Origin: Phymatolithon calcareum
Lineage: Eukaryota > Rhodophyta > Florideophyceae > Hapalidiales
Direction of reading: 5' to 3'
DNA: 64,000 nt
Assembly: GCA_977006965.1 (NCBI GenBank)
Contig: OZ345383.1
Coordinates: 1 to 64,000, forward strand
Numbering within the stretch: the first letter of the stretch is position 1; each line of letters starts with the position of its first letter. The notes below the pieces were generated by a model that saw only the letters and a list, made by a program, of their open reading frames with translations, was not told the DNA's origin and ran no database searches. Shown here piece after piece: positions 11,724 to 22,939 of this stretch. The position numbers were made by a program, and so were the translations under genes.

Positions 11724-11731
11724 CCGACCAG

Positions 11732-13200
11732 TGAAGACAAGTTTTCTGACTCGCCAAAACGATACAAGATCTCAAAATCAAGAATATCGGTTAAACAATG
11801 GAGACATGAAGAGAAACAAGAAAAGGTTCAGGAACTATATGGAACGGCCATTCCAGGAATCCTCGATGATCTGAAACGGTGCAACATTCGACAGGAATTT
11901 GATCGACTTTACGAAGAAATAGAGGATACGCTATGTGATCCTTGGAACTACCCCATCACGCTACAAACCGTTCTGGACTCAGATCTTGAAACGAAGTGCA
12001 AACGTCGCAAGAAACTGCACAAGAAACCTCAAGAGCAGGATACACCGGAGGCATGGAAGCGATATGAGAAATGTCGTAAACATATTCGCAAGCTGGTGAA
12101 CAGAAGGAAGCGGCAGAAGTATCAAGAATACATAGATGATCTTGAGGAGAAGGATGGGTCCAAGGCAATTGAACAAATTTCCCGAATGCAGAAGATGAGA
12201 ACACGAAGAACGTCTAGGAACGAGATGACCGGCCGTCCACTGCATAAAGCGCTGCTCACGGCCCACGTGTCCCAGACATGTCGAGATGTCAGGGGATGGC
12301 GACCAAGACCTTCGCACTTTGACTGTCCTCCTCAAATGAGGAATCTTATCAAACTAGCAATCCTTAAAGCTCCAACCAGAAAGGCCCCAGGTCTTGACGG
12401 GGTGAAGACCGAAATGTTGAAAGTGGACCTGGAGGAATGTACAGACCTATTCTGTGAGCTATGGACAGCCTGCGGCAGCTGCGGAACACTTCCAACATCG
12501 TGGATGAAAGCTCTCTTAGTCCCGTTGCACAAGAAAGGAGACCATGACTATCCAAAAACTTTCCGACCCATATCCCTACTGAGTTAGGTCCGAAAAGTTG
12601 TTGAGTCTGCAATTGATATTTTGCTCCGTTAAAGATACAAGAACCACAACATCCAGCTGGGATTTCAAAAAGGGAAGAGTACTGAGCTCGCAATCTTGAG
12701 GGCGCTGGAACTACAAAAGCGAGGGCAGCGATGCTTCGCAGTATTGGACCTGAAGGCAGCATACGACACAGTGCCTAGACAACACCTGCAAGAGCGCATG
12801 AGAGGGCTTCTACCGCAAGAGCTATGCGTGATGATCGAACCATTCTTGATGCCTTCCTGGGTATCCACGGTTGGCGACCCGCAGCAGATCTGGTTCTTAA
12901 ATGACAGAGGAGTACCTCAGGGGTCTCCGCTGAGTCCAGGTTTGTACAACCTTTTCATGGACAAATTCGCGGGAAGAATAAGTTGCAGATGTAGCTGCAG
13001 TCCTCTTTGCGGACGACGTTCTCCTGTCGGCAGAGACACCAGAGGGACTACAGACACTGTTAAATATTGGATCGAAATGGGCAAGGGACAGGCAAATAGT
13101 TTGGAACACGAAAACTGGGAAGAACGAAGTTCTTCTCTTGGACGACACAAAATCACCCATTTTCAAGCTTGCACGGAAAACGCTAGCATAGGTCAATAAA
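11732..13200 (+). pseudogene. LINE-A1 ORF2 linker and reverse transcriptase
   Basis: The linker (about 11740-12340) is basic and helical. The reverse transcriptase follows: RKAPGLDGVKTEML, VPLHKKGDHD, FRPISLLS, GFQKGKSTELAIL, VLDLKAAYDTVPR (motif A Asp), RGVPQGSPLSPGLYNLFMD (motif B). After a frameshift near 12975, ALFADDVLL-type motif C is encoded at about 13000-13030. In-frame stops lie near 12587 and 12633. The RT primes on the nicked target and copies the LINE RNA. Confidence 0.9.
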
Positions 13201-13310
13201 GTCTCATACCCTTAGAATCTCACTCAGTAATGAGGAAGTTACCGACACAAATATGCTTGAGCGCATTCGACACACCAAGATCGCGATATATCAACTGAGG
13301 TCTTTAGACG

Positions 13311-13630
13311 CCCACTAAGCCCTGCAAAAGAACTGAGGGGAGACAGACCTTAACCACAACTCATGCTTCTCAAAAGCCCGATGCCTCTCCTCCTCAATGA
13401 GAATCTGAAAGTGCTGGCTTTTATAGCCTTTTACAATACCCTAATTCTATCAATTATCTTATCCACGCAATCAGTCTTGTGTCCTGATTGCGTCAGTAAA
13501 TGCCATGCAATTATGGGTTTCTGGGCTTACCATAGCTAGCCATGGTATTTGCTAAGTAATTATGGATCTCTCCCGTTAAGTGTCGCCCTTGCTCCTTGCT
13601 TGGCGAACGCTTGGTATGTACCCACATCTA
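13311..13630. other. Unidentified insertion within LINE-A1
   Basis: The LINE reading frame breaks at AGGTCTTTA (about 13300-13310) and resumes at AGGTCCCTG (about 13631). The ~320 bp between has no counterpart in the other LINE-A copies. It contains a TATA-like CTTTTATAGCC near 13420 and no open frame. I could not find inverted ends or TG...CA termini; a solo LTR or SINE is possible. Confidence 0.5.
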
Positions 13631-13633
13631 CAG

Positions 13634-14440
13634 GTCCCTGGGTGTCTCGCTGCAGGCACTCAGCCCCTTGAAAGCAGTGAAGACACACAAGGCGTTGATA
13701 CAACCAAGATGGGAGTATGCCATGCACCTGACGCCATGGACGCCGAGAGTCCCGATAGCTATTGCAGAAGTGGAGAAGACATTTTTCGCACAAGTATTCG
13801 GTCCAATATCGAAAAAAACCGGTACATCAGACTTCGCCTTCTTTGCCGAATTCACAACGCCGAAAACAGGAGACTCGTTCTAGCACTCAGAATGCTGGAA
13901 TTAGCCAGATCAAAGAAAAGGAGCCTTCTGGCCTTCCCAATCGAGGAAAAAGATGTGGATGAACTGCAATGGGTTAGTCGAGACATGTTGGCAATGCTAC
14001 AGTACAACCTATTCGACACGGCACTGACTTTCCTCAGGCAGGGAGTTTCAACAAAATCGTTGCGGACCTTGCTCTTCAAAGACGAAGGAGACGTCTCGGA
14101 GTCCAACAGAAAGAGAAAAATTCCCTACTATCTGCCGGAGTCCACCCCGGCGATTATCAGACTCCCGAAAACACGGCACGGCCAATAAGAGGAAAAGCGG
14201 GCATTCGGTCGATTCCCCTCAATGAGCATATCATTTCTCACAGACAAGTTCGGTGATACTGTACCAATCCTCATGAGCAACCTGGAAGAATACCTCGGAA
14301 GATATCAACTGACCAAAGAGGAGATTGATATCACGGAAAAAGCTCTAGACAAGCTACTCTTCTTCATTATCGACTTTTACGACGACATGGAATATACAAG
14401 GCGCCAATTGAGGAAATCTGATCAGCGGACCTCAAGCTTT
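13634..14440 (+). pseudogene. LINE-A1 ORF2 C-terminal domain
   Basis: Homologous to the intact frame at 26175-27137. Blocks ALIQPRWEYAMHLTPWT, RLRLLCRIHNAENRR, ELQWVSRDM and a final DKLLFFIIDFYDDMEY appear in three frames with stops. The function of this C-terminal region is unknown; it has no RNase H and no recognisable CCHC knuckle. The 3' UTR follows to about 14605. Confidence 0.75.
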
Positions 14441-14605
14441 TCCCTCAGCCCTTTTATGGGGGAGGGTTTTTGCAGCTAGGGCTACGACGTTAACCCGGAT
14501 TACAAGTATTTGAATAGGTTATCGAAGCTGTTGAAACGCATCTCCCTTGCAGTCTTATGAGTGTTACTGAGGGCGATTAATAAATTCCAAATTCAAAAAA
14601 AACTG

Positions 14606-15402
14606 ACAGTACTGCTGACTGTAATGCTCTCTATGTTCAGAAAAATGTATTGGGCCATTAAGCGCTTGGAGGATCCTTCATTCAGCCCTTAATCCCCCTG
14701 AAGAGAAGGACAGCACAATTGTATTACCACCAAATGGAATAATTTTTGAAGTACTCTCAATTCAGGTGAATAATAACTGTGAACTTCGACTGACTGCGCC
14801 GCTCTTTTGAATATACGGTGTCTGGGGCGTGACCATATCAGCTCCCGTGCCATTAATTTCGTGATTTGTCATTAAAGAAGAGACAAAATAAAGAGTTAAA
14901 AAGTGGCAAGTCCTGTACTGCAGTTTGTACCATCGCTTAGGGCCTAAGTTTACATGACAACCTTGGCACATTATATCCGCGACCTCTAACATTTTCGTCG
15001 AAGACTGTAGAAAAGAATATCGTTCACCGAACGATTAGTTCAAATATTGCGTAACAAACATTTACACTGCTCTGCTTTTCGTATCATCCGCAATTAGGTA
15101 CGCGGACAATGACGGTCTCTCCGGTCGCAGTGTCTGAGCGATTGCGTCCAAGTTCAAATGAACCCAGGAGGTTTCTCATCCATCCACTTCATGAAATTCC
15201 ACTCTGTCCTGCAATATCAATCTCTTCTCCAGTCGTTAGTTTTAAAAATTTATGGACAATATCCAAACTTACTGTCTGCCAATTCTAAAAATGGCTGGGC
15301 CTCAGGAGGGCCCATGGACCTTGTTTACGTGCCTTCGTTTGCATATAACCCACGCAACAGCTCTCGTGACCCAACGAGCTCCGCAGCACCGGCACCTTTG
15401 CA
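14606..15402. other. Intergenic stretch upstream of the secreted-protein gene
   Basis: No homology to the surrounding retroelements and no convincing coding frame was seen. It probably holds the promoter of the gene at 15403; no clear TATA box was identified. Confidence 0.4.
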
Positions 15403-16236
15403 ATGACATTGTCAGTCCTCTTCGTCGTCTCTGCGCTCTGTCTCTGCGCCCTCGCCTCCGCACAGGGCGTCTTCCCATGTCACGGCAACAGGGAGCAACT
15501 GGGGGCTGGAGGATGCGAGGCTGTCACACTTCCTCGAGACATGTGTGTCAAATGTCCGCTCAAGGAGCCGGACTGGAACGGTGACTTCAAGAGTTGCCGC
15601 TCAATTTACAATCTTGATGCGCCGGGATGCCAAAGTGAGCTCATTCAGTACGTGCAGATGAACCCCTGCGATTGGCGTCGTGCTGAGCAGGTCGATCAAT
15701 GGCTGAATGGATCCGATGATTGGATCAAGGAGCAGGCTAAGGAGAAGCTTGATTACTTTGTATACGCAATTTGCGAGGAATGCTGTGATTGTATCCCGAT
15801 CTCATCGTCAAATATGGACTACGGCACTGCTTCTGCAAACGAGGATCAATTATTCACTCATACTCGCGGAAACTGCGCCGCACATGCATACTACGACGTA
15901 AGTTTCCATATTTCCAAAATTCGCAATCTTCGATATTAGGCGGATGTAGCTAACCTCTCTGTTCGTTGTCATTTGACTCAGGTGTGCCGCCTCCTGCCCG
16001 ACATTAAGGGATTCAAGAATCCAGGCGACGACATTGATATGTCTGGATGGCCGAATATCTGCTGGCCTCTGCAGCAATGGTTCAACGTAAACCCAGGATG
16101 GTTGACCGACCATGGCTCCGATTGCAGCTGGGAAATCCAGAGGTTCCTGAAGAACATTAACAGAAAGACGCAGTGTGGAAACCCTGCAGTGTGGCACCAG
16201 TGCAAAAAGATGGAGAAGGCACAAACCCGCATCTAG
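15403..16236 (+). CDS. Secreted cysteine-rich protein, two exons
   Basis: Exons 15403-15897 and 15982-16236, separated by an 84-bp intron (GTAAGT ... GACTCAG) that joins YYD to VCRLLP in frame; the product is 249 residues. Residues 1-21 form a clear signal peptide with a hydrophobic core and A-x-A-type cleavage site. The mature part has about 17 cysteines, including C-V-K-C and C-E-E-C-C-D-C clusters, and one N-glycosylation sequon (NGS). The block RGNCAAHAYYDVCRLLPDI looks like a conserved core. I do not recognise the family. It is the only intact host gene inside the retroelement layer and lies about 14 kb from the telomere. A secreted wall, matrix or defence-related role would fit, but function is unknown. 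Confidence 0.85.
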
Positions 16237-16624
16237 ACTAAGTCGCGTGTTTGGGAAATTGTTGCTTGTGTCTTGTAGGACCAAAGGGAATCATCGTGCT
16301 TATTGTACAAGATTCTGAAAGATCGCTGTATCTGCATCATAGATTAGATAGAACGTCACTCTGTACTCGTAAAAGTCAAATGAAAATCACACAGGGGGAC
16401 CAAAGTCGGTGTTTAGCAAAACGCGAAGTTTCCCATCTTCCACAGTCAAGAAATGACAAATCACTTCTTTTAATGTAGAATATATTAAACGCCCTCAGCA
16501 ACACCCTTGACTCTGGCACTGTAGCTTACAATACTCAGTTCTATTCCTTCTGGAGTGTCGTGGCTCTAGCTGTAAAAAAACCTCCTGTGGGGGAAAAGCT
16601 TGGAGTCCACTTGACGTTTTTCAC

Positions 16625-17461
16625 GTCAGAGGACTCCAACCAGCCACGTGCATCAGGATTTTCAAGTCGCTGATTCTCCCCAAATGGGAGTATGCCATTC
16701 ACCTGACCCTGATCACGAAACGACTACTAGCGGCAATTGAAGCAGCAGAAGGTCTTTTCTACAGATACGTTTTCGGAAAATATGCCGAGTATCGAAGGTA
16801 GAGGATGCGAGTGCTCTGCCGTCTCGCCAGCCCACAGATGAGGAGAATGCACCAGGCTGAAAGGTTCGCCTTAAGCTTGGTAAGACGGAGGAAGTTCCTG
16901 GAGCTTTCAGAAGAATACCAGGGAAGAGAAGATGATCTGGAAGACGTATCAATGGACATTGGGTATTTCCAGGAACAGGAACACCTTAAAGAAGCTCTGA
17001 AACAAGCGGAAGAAGGTATGGTCTCAAAAAAGCGACGCCTACAAGCAGCAATCAAAGTCTGGTCGTTGAAAGAAGAGGGGCGGACAGTTAAAATCCCGAT
17101 CGGCGTACCGAACGAACTACCAGGAATGCTATATATAAGCGACAGAACTGCGCCGTTGAGATGCCTGAGAGTCATTTTCAACAGAGTTCCTTTGCGGAGA
17201 AAATCCATTCTGGCGAAGTACTTTGGGACTGGTGCTGTTGTGGAGCTTATCGTGTTGCAGCGTATACTATGGTCTATGACGATGGACCAAGAAACGGAAT
17301 ATGAATGCAAAAGACTTACTCGTGCCCTCACAGGGAGAGAAATTCGGATTAAGAAGATATTAGAAGGATAGTAGAGAGATGAGCATGGAAAACAGAGAGA
17401 AGCTGCCCTGTTACTCAAAATGAGGCTTTGGGAGCTTTTAAAATAAATCAACATATATCAC
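16625..17461 (+). mobile_element. LINE-B insertion with 15-bp target-site duplication
   Basis: A 5'-truncated LINE-B copy flanked by CTTGACGTTTTTCAC at 16610-16624 and 17462-17476, both inside LINE-A1 sequence. It ends ...AAATAAATCAACATATATCA, the LINE-B 3' terminus. An open frame of 188 codons (16805-17371) encodes the ORF2 C-terminal region, ending CKRLTRALTGREIRIKKILEG-like. Confidence 0.88.
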
Positions 17462-18141
17462 CTTGACGTTTTTCACTGGCAGCTCATATCTGCAGCTCGT
17501 TGCGTTCCATATCATTGTAGAATACTATGGTAAATATTAGTAACTAGTCCAGTGCTTTTTCGGTCATCTTCGTCTCTTCACTGGACATCTTGTATCTTGA
17601 AATGTGATCTTGAAAGGTATCCATGAGGCTAGGTACACTATCGCCAATTGTTTCTTCTAGAAATGCGGTACTCAATGGGGGGAACCTCCCGAACGCCTAC
17701 ACCGAGGGATCTCAGCTGATACACTGCGATCTTGACATTTCTGATGCGTTCAAGCATTCTTATTTCGGTATCCTCCTCCTGCTCGGTGAGATTCCAATGT
17801 ATGAGACTTTGTTGACTTTTGCCAACGTTTTGTTCGACATCTTGAAAGTAATTGCTCTTGTGTCTGATGATAGCGGGACCTCACTTTTACGTGCGTTCGT
17901 GCGCCAAGTCATTTGCCTGTCCCTGCCCCATTTGGTCGTTATGTCTCAAAGCGCTTGTAGTCCAATTGGCGCCTTTGCTGTTAGGAGCTCATAGTCCGCA
18001 AAATATATCCTGCCATATCCGCGACTACCTTTGGCAATCGACTAATTCTTTCGGAGAACTTGTCCATGAAAAGATTATAAGAACTCGGACTCAAAGGGGA
18101 CCCTTGTGTTACTCCTCTGTCGATTAAAACCCACTTTTTCT

Positions 18142-18286
18142 GGGGATCTGGACCCGTCCCGAAAGGGACGTGCAGGAAGAAGTGGCACTCGGGAAGCGAT
18201 AAGTTTCTCCGCCAATGGAAGAATCTTAGGCCCTCGAATCGCTGCTAGCCCCACTAGAGGAAAAGAAAAATGAATGAATGAATGAA
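18142..18286 (+). mobile_element. RTE-like LINE 3' end with (GAAT)n tail
   Basis: Ends with CCCTCGAATCGCTGCTAGCC, a short GGAAAAG region and AATGAATGAATGAA. The same end is found at 24.27-24.51 kb (plus) and 58.59-58.91 kb (minus). It interrupts the minus-strand LINE-A1 between RT motifs. Confidence 0.7.
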
Positions 18287-19340
18287 GCCACCAAAAAAGG
18301 TTCGGTCATTGCACATAAGTCATTGGGTAAAGCATTCTAGCTGTTTCCTGCAGGTACTGCCTTGGGACGGTGTCGTACGCTTTTTTTAGATCCAATACGG
18401 CAATGCATCGCTGCTATCGTTTCTCTAGTTCCAGCGCCCTCAAGATTGCGAGCTCCGTACTCTTCCCTTTTTGGAATCCCATCTGAATGCTGTGGTTCTT
18501 GTAGCTTTGACGGAATAGAATATCATTTGCTGACGCAACGAGCTGTCGGACTTGACTCAGTAAAGAAATCAGCCGAGAATTTTTTGGATCATCGTGGTCC
18601 ACTTTTTTGTGTAGCGAGACTAAGAGTTTTTCAGCCACGCCATCGGGAGGGTTCGTAATTGAGCGGATTTATTGAGAAGGTACCATGTGTCCCCACTTGA
18701 GAAAACCCGGCACCTTTCTAAGCGTATATTTCTAATAACGTCGAAATTTTTCATTCGCCTTAATCAGAATTGCATTGTATAACGTCTATGGCTCGGGCCA
18801 CGTTATTCTCCTCTGTAGGGCTTGATGGAGGCTTTCTCAAGATGCTCTTGAGTGCTCTAACTGCCCATGCTCCTTGACTGCCCATCGCTTCTATCATTCT
18901 CGGCGGATTTCTTGGAAAGCCACTCTCAAGCCATCTTGCGAAGAGAATCTTGTGCCTGCTTCCTTTCATCCTCACTGCTTGGTGCGGTAGACCATTCTTG
19001 GAAGAGGTGATATTCCTGGCTCGGCGTTCTTCTTTTTGTTCCCAGGCTTGTCGGAGGGCACCTCTGTCTTGGATGGCGGTTGGCGTGTTTGATATCTTCC
19101 TGCGGCCAAGCGTTTCGAGATCCTGCTCTTCGCAGTGTCTCTTATCTCTTCCACAACCTTTTCGAGTCTTCGTGTTAAATTCGACATCTGGTGCTGTCAG
19201 GGGAATCTCATTAGTTCTACTTGACATAGCTTCATTAGTCTTCTCCAGTTCCGCCCTGTCCAATTTCCAAACAGTGTCGTTGCGAAGTCCTTTTGGACTT
19301 TCACTGCTGGTCTCGATACTCGGGGTTTCCTGGAGGGATT

Positions 19341-19478
19341 CAAAAGCGCTGGCGCAAAAGTGCTGCTCATGAGCACCCTAGGCATGACAAGGAAAGGATA
19401 CAGCACAGAAAAATGCATCAGGCTTTTCAAAGCATTGATGAGGCCAGTATATGAGTACGCCGCGCATATAACTCCGGT
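19341..19478 (+). mobile_element. RTE-like RT C-terminal fragment
   Basis: Translates to AKVLLMSTLGMTRKGYSTEK and PVYEYAAHITPV, matching in order the minus-strand fragment at about 22.02-21.87 kb. A remnant that served as target for the LINE-B copy that follows. Confidence 0.6.
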
Positions 19479-19707
19479 GCCTCGACGAAGCAGATGAGTA
19501 TTCTCGGAGAGATGAAGACAGTAAGGAGGCAACCAAGGACATAGAGTGCCTCAAGAAATATGAAAATCTGCAGCAAGCTTTCGATAAAGCCAAGGAGGGC
19601 TCAGTCTCAAAGAAAGGGCGACGAAAAGAAATAATTGAGTTATGGGCAGAGGAAGAAGAGGGAAGATCGCTCGAGATACCAACTGATTCGAACAATCTAC
19701 CGATGGT

Positions 19708-20835
19708 ACATTCAAGCTAGCGAACAAGGTGCTAGCACAAGTTCCGGAGGTCACGTACCTTGGAGTATCCCTAGACCCCGGAGGAGTTACAGATACGTTA
19801 ATGATGCAACGACTAAAGAAATCAAGGACGGCCGTGTACGAGTTGCGTACACTGGGAGTGTTCAAGAAAGGGCTGAGTATACAGAAGTGTATTCAGATAT
19901 ACAAGGCACTAGTACAGCCACGCTGGGAGTACGCAATGCACTTAACGCCCTGGACAGAAGACGTACAAAATGCCGTCAAGGAAGTAGAAGCAACATTCTT
20001 CAATCAAGTATTCGGGCCACTGGCCCGAGGAAGGACGGATAGGCTCCGTCTCCTGTGCCGGATCCAGGCGGCCGCACATCGAGGAGAAATGTTGGCCTTC
20101 AAAATGCTGAGAAGGAACAAGGCGAAAGAACGTATGTATTCAAAGGAAGTGCCAGAAAGAAGAAACAACGATGAATGGCAGTACACGAAGAAAGATATCG
20201 CCGCGATGGAGACCAGAGAGCCGTTCGGTGAAGCGGTAAAGCATATCCAAGCAAACCAATCGTCGCAAGCACTTCGATCGAAATTTCTGGAAATGGAAGG
20301 AGACCGCCTAGAATCGAAGCGGAAAAGAAAGATACCATACGACAAAACAAGAGAATTTCCAGCAATCCTCAAGTTCCCCAAGGTGAAGCACAGACAACTC
20401 GCACTGCAGTATGCCTGTGGCAGATTCCCACAGGTGTCAACAACAAGTATGACTGAAGAATTCGGCACCAGAGCCAGAGAGCATATGGAGACCCTTGAAC
20501 GCACGCTAGCAGGGTACGAACTCGAAGGAGAAAAACGACTGGAAACAGAAAAGGCGCTAGATGAGCTCTTACTATTTAGCAAGACACTCATAGAACGCAT
20601 GGAGAACGAAGAAGGCCTGTATTAATCCGCAGAATGCAAGGCAAAAAGTGGTCCAGTCCAAGCACCAACAATCCCGTAGAGGACTGAGATAGGACTACTT
20701 TGAGTCCTAAGTTTTCCCGTCTGCGATTCTAGTGGACGTTTTCTGAGCTACACAAAGGTAGGTAGCACCAGAGGAAGCCTTGCCCATATCTTCGGAAGTC
20801 TGTGGGGCTTTTAAATAAACTTGAAAGGAAAAAAA
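19708..20835 (+). mobile_element. LINE-A2 insertion with 14-bp target-site duplication
   Basis: A 5'-truncated copy flanked by AATCTACCGATGGT (19694-19707 and 20836-20849), inserted in LINE-B. It carries an intact open frame (to 20625) and a 3' UTR ending GGGGCTTTTAAATAAACTTG then A-rich sequence. It is a textbook target-primed insertion and must be younger than its LINE-B host. Confidence 0.92.
19729..20625 (+). pseudogene. LINE-A2 ORF2 C-terminal region, open frame
   Basis: About 298 codons without a stop, starting just past the RT core. Blocks: PEVTYLGVSLDPGGVTDTLM (thumb), ALVQPRWEYAMHLTPWT, RLRLLCRIQAA, HRQLALQYACGRFPQVSTT and a C-terminal acidic helix ending NEEGLY. The lack of stops points to a recent insertion. 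RT and endonuclease are absent, so it cannot act alone. Confidence 0.8.
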
Positions 20836-21184
20836 AATCTACCGATGGTTCTCCGCTTAAGAGAAAGGTCTACACGGTTGCGATGCCTACGGTTGATATT
20901 CAATAGAGCACCTCTTTGGAGAAAATCAGTACTAGGTGCATAATTTGGTGTCACAACCGTGATTGAGCTGGTCGCGCTCCAACGCATTCTATCTTCATCC
21001 AAGATTAGTCCTGAAATTGAATATGAATGTAAGCGACTCACTGGAGCACTTGTTGGGAGAGAAAGACGAATCAAGGATATACTGTATAGTCAAACTACGT
21101 AAGCTTAGAAAATCGTGCGAAAGCGGCCCTGATACTCTTCAAGAGAGGCCTTGGGAGCTTTTAAAATAAATCAACACATATCCC

Positions 21185-21800
21185 CCATATAGCTCCGGAC
21201 ACAATCCGAGTATCGAGAGCAGCAGTGAAAGTCCAAAAGGACATCGCAAAGTTACTGCTTGGAAATTGAGCAGGGCGGCACTGGAGAAGACTAATGAAGC
21301 TAGGCCAAATAGAACCATGTGAGTTCCACCGACAGCACGTGCTCTCGAATTTAACGCGAAAACTTAGGAAGGTTGTGGAGGAGACACTCGACGCTCGGGC
21401 AGAGCTGAAACTCGAGACGCTGGAGCACATGCGAAAATTGAGCACGCCAACGGATATCAAAGACAGGGGTGCCCTCCGACTAGCCTGAGAACAACGACAA
21501 GAACGGCGTGCCAGGAAAATTACCTTTTCCAAGAATGATCTACCTCACCAAGCAGTGAGGATGAAAGAAAGCAAGCACAGAATTCTCTGCGCAAGATGGT
21601 TTGTAGGTCACTTTCCAAGAAATCCGCCGAAAGTAATAGAATAAATGAGCAGTCAAGGGGCATGGGCAGTTAAAGAACTCAAAAGCATCCTGAGAAAGCC
21701 AACATGGACCACTAGTAGTGAGACCAATGTAGCCCGAGCCATTGACGAGACACTAAGTAATTCTGAAAAAGGAACCGAAATTTCGAGTGTAGTAGAGTGC
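21185..21800 (+). mobile_element. LINE-A linker fragment
   Basis: Matches, in the opposite orientation, the linker at 18760-19330: WRRLMKL, VLSNLTRKLRKVVEE, RGALRLA, FPRNPPKVIE, SSQGAWAVKELKSILRKP. It has several stops and ends near 21800. Confidence 0.7.
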
Positions 21801-21844
21801 TAAGAGAGGTGCCAACTTTACTCACGTTGGGACACATTGTACCT

Positions 21845-22513
21845 TCTCAATAAATCCCACTTAATTACGATACTCGGGTGTTATATGTGGGGCGTACTAA
21901 TGCACTGGCCTTATAAATGCTTTTAAAAGCCTGATGCATTTTTCTGCGCTGTATCCTTACCTTATCGTGCCTAGGGTACTCATGAGCAGCACTTTTGCGC
22001 ATGCGCTTTTTAATCGCTCCAGTAGCCTGTCGCCACAATTTTCGTTCTGGTAAATTGTCGTACCGAGATACTCCGCAATGGGTCTTATTTGAACATCCTC
22101 TTTTGGAAGTAGAAACTCCTCCGACTTGGGAGTGTGACTGACCACTTTCGAGTCGACCAAGCCATTCCATAGACCTGCACCCATTCGGAGCATTCATTGA
22201 GCATTTCCTGGAGCTCATCCTACTTCCTCGCCAGTAGTATGATGTCGTTAGCAAACATATTCAAGCGAAGACTCGCATTAGAGTCGTCGAAGCTCACAGC
22301 CGTGATCTTTTCTGACTAGGTGTCCATCAGAATATTGAACAGCGTGGGGCTAATGGGGAATCCCTGGAGGACCCTACGCTCGCTTCTACCATCGGGAGAG
22401 TTCCGCACCTCCTACGCGTAGCTCAAACACTAGGTCTGTGTTTTAGCCCACATCGACTTTCAGAATTTCAGATTTCACTGTGTCTGGCCCTGGATCGTCC
22501 TTGGTTGGAACTT
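21845..22513 (-). mobile_element. LINE reverse transcriptase fragment
   Basis: On the minus strand: a short RT start (DPGPDTVKSEILKVDV), then after a deletion LQGFPISPTLFNILMD, NMFANDIILLARK (motif C, FADD changed to FAND) and a thumb region. Numerous stops. Confidence 0.7.
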
Positions 22514-22515
22514 TG

Positions 22516-22900
22516 TGATGATGATGATGGATTTATTCCCCTAAGATGTTAGCACGACTAGAAGGCTTCATTACTTGCTGAGGTCGAAGGCGTTTCTTAT
22601 GGTCGATTTGATATCTTGGTTTGGTATATCGCCAAGGTTAGAGGCGTATGTTCCGAATAAGCATTGTAGAACTATCCTGCGAACGAACCTATTCTCATCC
22701 GTGCGTAGGACTTATCCTAGCCATCCCCAGCGATGGTTCTTAATCCATTGCATCGCCGGCATTGAGGGCTCTCTTTATTCTTCGGCTATCGTTCTTGTGG
22801 TCATACCGGCCAGCATCATCGATACGGTACCGTTAAGTTTTTCAGGGCTTTCGAAAGAATCCATGATTCACATCCGTCTCTCAAAGTCGAAACTATTGAA
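22516..22900 (-). mobile_element. RTE-like LINE 3' end with (ATC)n tail
   Basis: The minus strand encodes NHRWGWLG and VLRTDENRFVRRIVLQCLFG, typical of the C-terminal region of RTE-clade LINEs, and ends GGGGAATAAATCCATCATC with an ATC tail. The tail differs from the (GAAT)n family. Confidence 0.65.
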
Positions 22901-22939
22901 GCTCTCCAGAGGCGTAAGCGAAGCGGGAGCAGCATTGAT

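Larger units (their letters stand above)
9376..14605 (+). mobile_element. LINE-A1 non-LTR retrotransposon, nearly full length, degenerate
   Basis: The longest LINE copy in the window: ORF1 (9480-10253), endonuclease (about 10545-11112), linker and reverse transcriptase (11732-13200), C-terminal domain (13634-14440) and a 3' UTR ending in AATAAATTCCAAATTC plus A-rich sequence near 14605. Two foreign insertions split it: a hAT-type element (11171-11723) and an unidentified 320-bp piece (about 13311-13630). ORF2 has frameshifts and stops. Confidence 0.85.
16480..19340 (-). mobile_element. LINE-A1 copy, minus strand, interrupted twice
   Basis: The 3' UTR (complement of ...TTAATAWATTC at 16480-16624) is split from the rest (17462-19340) by a LINE-B insertion with a 15-bp TSD. 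Going 5'-ward come the C-terminal coding end (17500-17780, with an internal deletion), RT motif B and flanks (about 17950-18140), an RTE-type 3' end (18142-18286), RT fingers (18414-18638, GFQKGKSTELAILRAL) and the linker (18760-19330). Confidence 0.8.
19479..21184 (+). mobile_element. LINE-B copy, split by a LINE-A2 insertion
   Basis: The left part (19479-19707) encodes KKYENLQQAFDKAKEGSVSK and continues to NNLPM. After the LINE-A2 insertion the frame resumes at 20836 with LPMVLRLRERSTRLRCLRLI and ends GRERRIKDIL. The 3' UTR ends AAATAAATCAACACATATCCCC. CATATAACTCCGG on the left and CATATAGCTCCGG on the right are a probable 13-bp TSD with one mismatch. Confidence 0.8.

Noticed and set aside
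13311-13630. Calling this insertion a MITE
   Set aside because: No inverted ends could be found, and the edge repeat is short and imperfect.
15252-15584. A 110-codon frame overlapping the secreted-protein gene
   Set aside because: Different frame, no similarity, and contradicted by the signal peptide, intron and Cys pattern of the 15403 frame.
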